DNA from: a bacterium
GTDB taxonomy: Bacteria; Babelota; Babeliae; Babelales; JABGSX01
Direction: 5' to 3'
DNA: 44,491 nucleotides
Assembly: GCA_018647505.1 (NCBI GenBank)
Contig: JABGSX010000053.1
Span: 1 to 44,491 of the forward strand
The notes beneath the pieces are model-generated. The model searched no databases and had not been told where the DNA came from. It saw nothing but the letters and a program-made list of their open reading frames with translations. This document shows positions 37,670-44,491 of this stretch, one piece after another. Both the position numbers and the translations under genes were made by a program. Each line of letters starts with the position of its first letter. Position 1 is the stretch's first letter.

Positions 37670-38218
37670 ATGTTTAAAATAAAAAATGTTATAAGGGATA
37701 CAGTTTTTGTCTTCATCCTGGCCTTTTTAGTTAGAAGTTTGGCTTCACAAAAAGGTGATTTTTATTTTTCATATTCTCAAGATAAAACTCAAAGTTCACC
37801 CACATCACAAAACGAAACACAATCTGATGACAACTTTTCCGATTCTATAATTGACTATCTACAGATACTACAAAAACAATATGACAAACTAATCGAAATG
37901 ATAGAGTCAGATTTTGGATCGACAGAAAAGTCTCCATTTTATAAAGATATGACTCTTCTAGAAAGAGACATGGAGAGCATACGTCAAGAACACCAAAAGT
38001 TTGTCACTAAAACATCAAAAACAAATATTTTTATGGGACCAATTGGAGCTGTGGCGTCAGTATTAAAAGAGTCATCAATCAAAAAGGCTCTCAAGCAACA
38101 AGCCCTCAAGACAAACATTGCACTTGCAAAATACCTCAGAAAAAAGCCAACCGCAAAAACAGAAAATTCTTTAGATGAAATAATACAACATACAGAAAAC
38201 CTGTTAGACAAAGTCTAG
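37670..38218 (+). CDS. Secreted or membrane-anchored hypothetical protein (182 aa)
   Basis: Start at internal ATG preceded by GTAGGAGG; MFKIKNVIRDTVFVFILAFLVRSLAS then charged helical region. Confidence 0.6.
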   Translation: MFKIKNVIRDTVFVFILAFLVRSLASQKGDFYFSYSQDKTQSSPTSQNETQSDDNFSDSIIDYLQILQKQYDKLIEMIESDFGSTEKSPFYKDMTLLERDMESIRQEHQKFVTKTSKTNIFMGPIGAVASVLKESSIKKALKQQALKTNIALAKYLRKKPTAKTENSLDEIIQHTENLLDKV

Positions 38219-38562
38219 TCATCAAATAAAAGACGTTCTAAAACAACCGATTTGGGATCAAGCATAAACTCTTTGTCTGCAACTCTCACAACACACCAAT
38301 TATCCGTCTTTATACCACAGGAAGAAAGAATCTTCACTGTAACGGAACCAAACAAAATAGGACGAAACTCTATAAAAGTTCCTCGAACAACAGAGCCATC
38401 AGGCAAGATCGCATACACAAACTCACCAGAAGAATATTCCGCGACTCTTTCTGGAGAATACTCAATGGCCAATCTTACAATCTCGGGAGGAATATAATCC
38501 GAAGCAAAAGAGCCTTTTACTAAAAAAAGAAATAGAAATACCAATCCTTTTTTTACCATCAT
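38215..38562 (-). CDS. Small secreted protein (115 aa), SH3-like-barrel candidate
   Basis: Signal MVKKGLVFLFLFLVKGSFAS; SGEFVYAILPDGSVVRGTFIEFRPILFGSVTVKILSS; SD GGGGTAGAT. Confidence 0.65.
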   Translation of the reverse strand: MMVKKGLVFLFLFLVKGSFASDYIPPEIVRLAIEYSPERVAEYSSGEFVYAILPDGSVVRGTFIEFRPILFGSVTVKILSSCGIKTDNWCVVRVADKEFMLDPKSVVLERLLFDD

Positions 38563-38586
38563 ATCTACCCCTAAATTTTATATAAA

Positions 38587-38916
38587 TTAGATCTTCACAA
38601 TACTACACCTTGGAACAGAATATTGAATTCCATTTTCTATTTCTATAACAAATATAGGACGAGGGTCAGAGCCTCTAAGGAAAATACCAACAAATTTTGC
38701 ATATAAAAATTGTATATTTAACCTCGACCCAGCATTAAACGCAACAATATCGCCACAAGAAATGATCTCATCACTTACACGATATAAACGTCGCGCCCGA
38801 TCAAAATCTTTCGATAGCAAATGGCCACCCAATTTTAAAGCAGATTCTTCAGAACAAAAAAGGCAAAAAGAAACCAAAAAAAATACAATTAAAAATCCCC
38901 ATAATCGTCTTCGCAT
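38587..38916 (-). CDS. Small secreted protein (109 aa), SH3-like-barrel candidate
   Basis: Start MRRRLWGFLIVFFLVSFCLFCSEES after SD AGGGGA; CGDIVAFNAGSRLNIQFLYAKFVGIFLRGSDPRPIFVIEIENGIQYSVPRCSIVKI. Confidence 0.65.
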   Translation of the reverse strand: MRRRLWGFLIVFFLVSFCLFCSEESALKLGGHLLSKDFDRARRLYRVSDEIISCGDIVAFNAGSRLNIQFLYAKFVGIFLRGSDPRPIFVIEIENGIQYSVPRCSIVKI

Positions 38917-38929
38917 AAAAAATGGTCCC

Positions 38930-39271
38930 CTAAAGATTTTGTTTATTATCCACAAATATAAGTTTATCCCTTCTTAGCCTTGCCCACCTTGGCCTATAAC
39001 ACTCAGGACTGTCCAACACAACTGTATATTTTTTTGTTTTTTTATCATAAGAATAAATAGCGCCAATAACAAACCGAGAAAAAAACAGCCATGAGACTTT
39101 GGCTATAACAATAGCCCCTCTAAATAGATCCGTATGCGATTCATTTTTTAGCTTTAGTTCTAGATCAGATTTTGGAACATTTGGCGTCTCTCCAAGCTTG
39201 TTCCTAAAATTTCCATAGCAACAAAAATTAATTAAAATAAAGATAAAAAAGAAAGTCTTTAACTTCTGCAT
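38930..39271 (-). CDS. Small secreted protein (113 aa), SH3-like-barrel candidate
   Basis: Signal MQKLKTFFFIFILINFCCYG; RGAIVIAKVSWLFFSRFVIGAIYSYDKKTKKYTVVLDSP; ATG directly follows the tlyA stop (GGGGGAGTAAATG). Confidence 0.65.
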   Translation of the reverse strand: MQKLKTFFFIFILINFCCYGNFRNKLGETPNVPKSDLELKLKNESHTDLFRGAIVIAKVSWLFFSRFVIGAIYSYDKKTKKYTVVLDSPECYRPRWARLRRDKLIFVDNKQNL

Positions 39272-40015
39272 TTACTCCCCCTTATAGAACAAACCCAAAA
39301 ACTCTTTATTTCCTGCCCCGCCCAAAATAGGAGACTCAACAACGCCCTCGCACGAAAAGCCACACACCTCTATTCCAGAACAAACCTTTTTTATCACGGC
39401 CTGATGTACTTTTTCGTCTTTTATGATTCCGCCCCGTCCAACTTCATGTCGCTCGGCCTCAAATTGTGGTTTTATTAAAACCAACAATATTCCACCAGGC
39501 TTCAATACAGAAACAACAGCGGCCATCACTTTTAAAACCGAAATAAAGGAAAGATCTAATGTGACAATATCAACAGGCTCGCCAATTTTATCCAAGGTTA
39601 GATTTCTCAAATTTGTTCGCTCTAAAAGAACAACCCTGGAATCTACCCGAATCTTTTCGTGAACCTGACCGTAGCCAACATCAACACCAAAAACCTTTTT
39701 TGCCCCACTCTGCAACAAACAATTTGTAAAACCTCCGGTGGAAATTCCAGCATCCAACGCAACCTTATCTTTAATATCAACACCAAATGCCTGCAGCGCA
39801 TGCTCAAGCTTATAACCAGCACGTGAAACATATTTTGGTTCTTTGGCAGAAACTGTAATTGATGACTCTACATCGACAGCAACCCCAGCTTTGTTGACAA
39901 TTTTTTCATCAACAAAAACCTTGCCTTGCATAATAAAACTTTGAATTTGATTCCTGCTCAAATCTGGTCGCATTTCTTGGACCAACAAATCGAGCCGCTT
40001 TTTAGTTTTTTTCAT
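39272..40015 (-). CDS. tlyA: TlyA-family rRNA 2'-O-methyltransferase (S4 domain + RrmJ-like)
   Basis: RLDLLVQEMRPDLSRNQIQSFIMQGKVFVDE; YVSRAGYKLEHALQAFGVDIKDKVALDAGISTGGFTNCLLQSGAKKVFGVDVGYGQ. Confidence 0.94.
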   Translation of the reverse strand: MKKTKKRLDLLVQEMRPDLSRNQIQSFIMQGKVFVDEKIVNKAGVAVDVESSITVSAKEPKYVSRAGYKLEHALQAFGVDIKDKVALDAGISTGGFTNCLLQSGAKKVFGVDVGYGQVHEKIRVDSRVVLLERTNLRNLTLDKIGEPVDIVTLDLSFISVLKVMAAVVSVLKPGGILLVLIKPQFEAERHEVGRGGIIKDEKVHQAVIKKVCSGIEVCGFSCEGVVESPILGGAGNKEFLGLFYKGE

Positions 40016-41730
40016 ACCACATTTTGAATAACGCCCTTTTTCCTATCCATAATATCTATGCACTCTTTTGCAAAAGGTGTAATTGGATAACGATATAAAA
40101 GACTAAGGTGCTGTGTTTCTTCAACCATTTTGTCCAAAGATAAAGCTATTTTTATCCCGTCTGTTGTTTGCAAAATAAGATGTTTTTTGCATCCTAAAGA
40201 CTCTCTAATAATTCTCCTTAAATCTTCAAGAGTTTCAACTTCTTGCTCATTTATTTTCTCAATAATTGAACTTGGACCGATAGACAAAGTTCTATGCGCT
40301 TGTGAATTTGGAATAATGTAAGTAACAACAACTGCGGCTTCTGTTTGGTTCTTTGTTTGAGTGTACTTTGTCAAACGGGGAGAAAGTGATGCAAAAATTG
40401 GAATATGGTTAAGCGCAAGAGACATAGTAACTATTCCACCAAAATTTTCATAATCTACTTCTTCATAAGAAGGGTAAATCATCCGAACTGGAAGCAACTC
40501 AGTTTGTTCAAACTTCATGTCCAGCTCCTTTCTTTCTCCGTTGCGATAAAGAACAACGTTTACATCTTGTCCTAAGCGCAAGCGAGAAATATAGTCAATC
40601 AAAGGAATCTTGTCCTCACTCCATGAAACAATAAGATCACCATACATGTCAACATCAACACCGTTGACCTGGTAAATCATATCTCCGCTTTTTATTCCAG
40701 CCATCTCAAGAGGACCTCCTTTGTAACTCTCAACAACATAAAGGCCTCCAGGATAAGGGTTGCCCAGGTATTCACAAAGTTCTTTGCTTCCGTTACAATA
40801 CAATGCGCCCAAAAACGGCCTTCTAAGAAGCTTTGTTTTAGATTCATCTTCTTGGTACATATCAGGCAAAATTATCTTCAATTCAGATGCCGGAATAATA
40901 TATCCAACGTTTTGTGCCCCTGATGCAAATATTCCACCAATACTAACACCAACAACCTCACCTTCCATGTTGATTACAGGACCACCAGAGCTTCCAGTAT
41001 TTATTGGGGCACTCATTTGAATAAGATGCTGATTATTTATATGCTCTCGGCCACTAATTACACCGGTTGTACTTTTCAATGAAGTTTGCCCAAGTGGATA
41101 CCCTAAAGCCATAACCTTATCAGCACGAAACATATTATCTGAACTACCAAGCTCAAGATACGGAATGTGGCCAATTTTTGAAATAATCGCTTGGCAACCC
41201 TCTTTAGAAACTTTAACAAGAGCCAGATCTCTTTCTGGAGAAACGCAAATAACACTGGCGTCAACAATTTGTTGCCCAAGGGACGGAACTCTAAGCCAAA
41301 CAACTTTTGCCTGGTTAACAACATGCGCATTTGTAATCAAATATCCATCGGAACTTATAAAAAATGCACTTCCAGAAAACTCCGATACATCCGAAATCTT
41401 ATATGGCTGAAGAAAATTAAATGGGGTTATGTGAACTATTATTTGTACCACAGTATCTTTTATAATTGACTTTACCCCAGCCCACATTTTAGCACGTGTT
41501 ATTGCATCTGAAGAAATTTGCTTCGCACCCAAAGGACAATTTTTCACCTCAGAATCAATAACAGCTTCTTCTGTTTTACTTGATGACAAAACAACATTGC
41601 TACAAACTGTTACTGGCCATTCTTTATACTCACATCGCTCTTGCTTGGTACAACATTTGTATAATAACCCAGCTAACGATAAAGCAAAAAGAGAAAGAAT
41701 CGTAATTTTATTTTTAGCAAAAAAGGGCAT
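40012..41730 (-). CDS. HtrA/Deg-family serine protease with PDZ domains, N-terminal membrane anchor
   Basis: Catalytic triad context ITNAHVV (His), PERDLALVKV (Asp), NTGSSGGPVIN (Ser); PDZ-like regions. Start at ATG 41730 after SD AGGAAGAAT. Confidence 0.92.
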   Translation of the reverse strand: MPFFAKNKITILSLFALSLAGLLYKCCTKQERCEYKEWPVTVCSNVVLSSSKTEEAVIDSEVKNCPLGAKQISSDAITRAKMWAGVKSIIKDTVVQIIVHITPFNFLQPYKISDVSEFSGSAFFISSDGYLITNAHVVNQAKVVWLRVPSLGQQIVDASVICVSPERDLALVKVSKEGCQAIISKIGHIPYLELGSSDNMFRADKVMALGYPLGQTSLKSTTGVISGREHINNQHLIQMSAPINTGSSGGPVINMEGEVVGVSIGGIFASGAQNVGYIIPASELKIILPDMYQEDESKTKLLRRPFLGALYCNGSKELCEYLGNPYPGGLYVVESYKGGPLEMAGIKSGDMIYQVNGVDVDMYGDLIVSWSEDKIPLIDYISRLRLGQDVNVVLYRNGERKELDMKFEQTELLPVRMIYPSYEEVDYENFGGIVTMSLALNHIPIFASLSPRLTKYTQTKNQTEAAVVVTYIIPNSQAHRTLSIGPSSIIEKINEQEVETLEDLRRIIRESLGCKKHLILQTTDGIKIALSLDKMVEETQHLSLLYRYPITPFAKECIDIMDRKKGVIQNVV

Positions 41731-41967
41731 ATTCTTCCTAACAAATCTAATGTAAATCAGCATATTAATCATAACGTTGAATAGTATAGTTTAGACAAAA
41801 AAACAATAATATCCAAAAATAGCCTTGTTATAACTGATTAATGGCCACAAACAAAACCAATAACACTGCGCCTTTAGGACCACCAATTTGCCAAATAAAA
41901 GCCAAAACAGTATCATTAGATAAATTTATGGCACAGAAACACACTATAAATTAAAAGGTTTATTAGC

Positions 41968-43275
41968 ATGAGCTCATCACAAGTTTCCTTGGAAAAAATT
42001 GTAGCACTTTGCAAGCGCAGAGGTTTTGTTTTTAAGTCTGCGGATATTTATGGCGGACTTAACGGGTTTTATGATTTTGGACCACTTGGAGCAATATTAA
42101 AAAGAAACATAAAAGACGAGTGGACAAAAAATATGATGCTGGCAAAAGATAGTATCATATTTTTAGATGGGGCACAGCTTGGAGGCAGAAACATCTGGAG
42201 CGCATCTGGTCATATTGAAAATTTTTACGATGAAATGGTCGACTGTCTCGAATGCAAACATCGCTATAGAACAGACGAAATTGAAATAGAAAAGTCATGC
42301 CCACACTGCGGCAATAAAAAGTGGAGCCCTCCTAGAAACTTCAATATGATGTTCAAAACACATGTAGGGGCATTAGAAAAACAAAGCTCCGAGGCATACC
42401 TCCGTCCAGAGACAGCTCAAACGATCTTTGTTAATTTCAAAAATATATTAACCTCCTCCCGTGTAAAAATTCCTTTTGGGATCGCACAAATTGGAAAAGC
42501 CTTCAGAAACGAAATCACACCTAAACAGTTTCTATTTAGAATGAGAGAATTTGAACAAATGGAAATGGAGTGGTTTTGCAAAGAAAAAGACTCACTAAAA
42601 ATGTTAGACGAATGGGTACAGGAACGAGTTGAATTCTATTATAAAATTGGTATAAAAAAAGAAAATCTACGAACAAGAGAACACGAACCAGAAGAACTTG
42701 CACATTATTCAACAAAAAGTATCGATGTCGAATATTTATTCCCATTTGGCTGGAAGGAACTCGAAGGAATTGCCTACAGAGGAAACTACGACCTTTCCCA
42801 ACACAGCAAGCACTCTGGAAAAGAGCTTTCAATTTATGATGACCAAGCAAAGGAGTCTTTTATTCCTCATGTTGTAGAATGCTCAACGGGAGTCGATCGC
42901 CTTTTCCTAACACTTATGTGTGACGCATATAGAGAAGAAAAAATTGAAGGAGAAGAGCGCGTGGTTCTTGGATTTAGTCCAAAAGTTGCCCCTATAAAAG
43001 CAGCCTTCTTCCCTCTAACAAAAAAGCAAACTGAAGCCTTTCTTCCGGTATATAAGAAAATTCGTCAAAAATATCCCGAAATTCAGTTTGATGAATCAGG
43101 CTCTATTGGAAAAAGATACAGAAGACAAGATGAAATTGGCACACCAGTATGCTTCACTTATGACTTTGACAGTGAAAACGACAACAGCGTTACCGCTAGG
43201 GACCGTGACACCACAAAGCAAACACGAATTAATCTAGAAAGTATTGATTCCTATCTAGAAAACATATTAAAGTAA
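41968..43275 (+). CDS. glyS: Glycyl-tRNA synthetase, single-chain alpha2 type
   Basis: IYGGLNGFYDFGPLGAILKRNIKDEW; CLECKHRYRTDEIE...CPHCGNKKW; YLRPETAQTIFVNF; FRNEITPKQFLFRMREFEQMEMEWF. Confidence 0.96.
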   Translation: MSSSQVSLEKIVALCKRRGFVFKSADIYGGLNGFYDFGPLGAILKRNIKDEWTKNMMLAKDSIIFLDGAQLGGRNIWSASGHIENFYDEMVDCLECKHRYRTDEIEIEKSCPHCGNKKWSPPRNFNMMFKTHVGALEKQSSEAYLRPETAQTIFVNFKNILTSSRVKIPFGIAQIGKAFRNEITPKQFLFRMREFEQMEMEWFCKEKDSLKMLDEWVQERVEFYYKIGIKKENLRTREHEPEELAHYSTKSIDVEYLFPFGWKELEGIAYRGNYDLSQHSKHSGKELSIYDDQAKESFIPHVVECSTGVDRLFLTLMCDAYREEKIEGEERVVLGFSPKVAPIKAAFFPLTKKQTEAFLPVYKKIRQKYPEIQFDESGSIGKRYRRQDEIGTPVCFTYDFDSENDNSVTARDRDTTKQTRINLESIDSYLENILK

Positions 43276-43297
43276 CTGTCAAACACAAGGGAAGACA

Positions 43298-43867
43298 ATG
43301 TTAAAGAAGCTGTATGACTGGATGGGAACCCACGTTAATAAACCATATGGAGTTCCACTTCTTGGACTACTTTTTTTTATAGAAGCTATTTTTTTTGTGC
43401 CTGTTGATCCACTGCTTATTCTCTTTTGCTTAGAAAACAGAAAAAAAGCAATGTATTTTGCAACAGTCGCCACTATTTTTTCAGTACTCGGAGGGGCCGC
43501 AGGATATCTTATTGGGTGGCAGTTCTGGGACGCTTGCGGGAGCAAGCTTATAGAATTTTTCACAACACCAGAAACATTTAATCACATAAAATGCCAGTAC
43601 GAAATCTACGAGACATGGGCCGTATTAATAGCTGGATTTACACCATTACCATACAAGGCTGTAACTTTAACTGCAGGATTCTGCAAGTTGCCGTTTATTC
43701 CTTTTCTTGTATGCTCGCTAATTTCACGAGGAGCAAGATTTTTCCTAGTCGCAATCATCATAAGAATTTGGGGGGTCAAAATTAAAGAATTTATAGACAA
43801 ATACTTTAACCTTCTCGCTCTTGTCTTTGCGATTTTGGTAGTAGGAGCAATATGGATCTTTAAATAA
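43298..43867 (+). CDS. DedA/YqaA-family (VTT/SNARE-associated) membrane protein
   Basis: Polytopic; ATIFSVLGGAAGYLIGWQFWD and AGFTPLPYKAVTLTAGFCKLPFIPFLVCSLISRGARFFLVA. Confidence 0.87.
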   Translation: MLKKLYDWMGTHVNKPYGVPLLGLLFFIEAIFFVPVDPLLILFCLENRKKAMYFATVATIFSVLGGAAGYLIGWQFWDACGSKLIEFFTTPETFNHIKCQYEIYETWAVLIAGFTPLPYKAVTLTAGFCKLPFIPFLVCSLISRGARFFLVAIIIRIWGVKIKEFIDKYFNLLALVFAILVVGAIWIFK

Positions 43868-43880
43868 AGGAGTTTAGCAT

Positions 43881-44491
43881 ATGAAATACAAAAGCCTGGC
43901 AAAGTTCTCTCCCGGGCGGACGATCTTGCTTTCACTTTTTAGCGTTATCGCAATAGGAACTTTGTTGTTAACACTTCCATTTGCACGAAACACTTTTATA
44001 CCATTTACAGACCTGTTTTTCACTTCAACATCTGCTACTTGCGTAACGGGTCTTTTTACCGTTCCTATGGAAAATTTTACGCGATTTGGGCACTTTATTA
44101 TAATGCTTCTAATTCAGGTTGGCGGTCTTGGTTTAATGACCATGTCATTATTCGTAATATCTCTTTTTACAGACCTGGGACTTGCCGCACAATTTATGGC
44201 AGGTAAGATTTTGCAACTTGAAACATGGAAAAACATTAGAAAGATGCTGCTTTTCATTATAATCATCACTCTTGCATCAGAAGCAATTGGTGCAATATTG
44301 CTTTTTACATCATTTAGATATGACTACCCATTGTCAGAAGCAATCTTTATGTCAGTGTTTCATTCTATTTCCGCATTTTGCAACTCAGGAATAAATTTAC
44401 TTCCGCATGGCATAGCTAATTACTCACATAGTTACAAAGTTCTATCCACAATAGGCATTCTAATGTTCTGCGGAGGAATAGGATTTGTAAC
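43881..44491 (+). CDS. trkH: TrkH/KtrB-family potassium transporter subunit, C-terminus cut off
   Basis: ATG at 43881; LTLPFARNTFIPFTDLFFTSTSATCVTGLFTVPMENFTRFGHFIIMLLIQVGGLGLMTMS; open to the window edge. Confidence 0.88.
   Translation, partial: MKYKSLAKFSPGRTILLSLFSVIAIGTLLLTLPFARNTFIPFTDLFFTSTSATCVTGLFTVPMENFTRFGHFIIMLLIQVGGLGLMTMSLFVISLFTDLGLAAQFMAGKILQLETWKNIRKMLLFIIIITLASEAIGAILLFTSFRYDYPLSEAIFMSVFHSISAFCNSGINLLPHGIANYSHSYKVLSTIGILMFCGGIGFV

Noticed and set aside
38945-38953. Exact DnaA box TTATCCACA
   Set aside because: Single copy inside the coding end of the 38930 gene; expected by chance in AT-rich DNA.
41773-41967. T-box or glycine riboswitch upstream of glyS
   Set aside because: No T-box sequence, specifier stem or terminator/antiterminator pair could be recognised.

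Overview
AT-rich bacterial chromosome segment with about 36 protein-coding genes and two adjacent tRNA-Arg genes. No rRNA, CRISPR array, transposase or phage genes were seen. Housekeeping genes recognised from motifs: murD, ftsW, pepA, a trxB-thioredoxin fusion, rpiB, a LolC/E-type permease, pgk, dnaA, pssA, psd, tlyA, an HtrA/Deg protease, glycyl-tRNA synthetase, a DedA-family protein and a partial trkH. Between them lie many secreted or membrane-anchored proteins of unknown function, including one of 2705 aa. This mix suggests a host-associated, reduced-genome lineage, possibly Dependentiae/TM6-like; that placement is inference only. Strongest candidates for something new: (1) a tandem pair of FtsH-derived AAA proteins (17231-21887). 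The first keeps its ATPase motifs but has lost the HEAGH zinc site; the second has lost ATPase and protease motifs. They recall chloroplast FtsHi/Ycf2. (2) A group of secreted cell-wall hydrolase-like proteins next to dnaA: an MltA/3D-domain protein, a C39-like peptidase and an NlpC/P60-like protein with its catalytic Cys changed to Ser. (3) An htrA-tlyA operon followed by three small secreted proteins of similar layout, with a fourth across a tRNA-Arg pair. (4) A signal-bearing TPR-glycosyltransferase. (5) A membrane-anchored TrxR-Trx fusion beside a thioredoxin-fold protein without CxxC. (6) A cryptic repeat in the giant secreted protein. All calls come from reading translations by eye; no database search was run.
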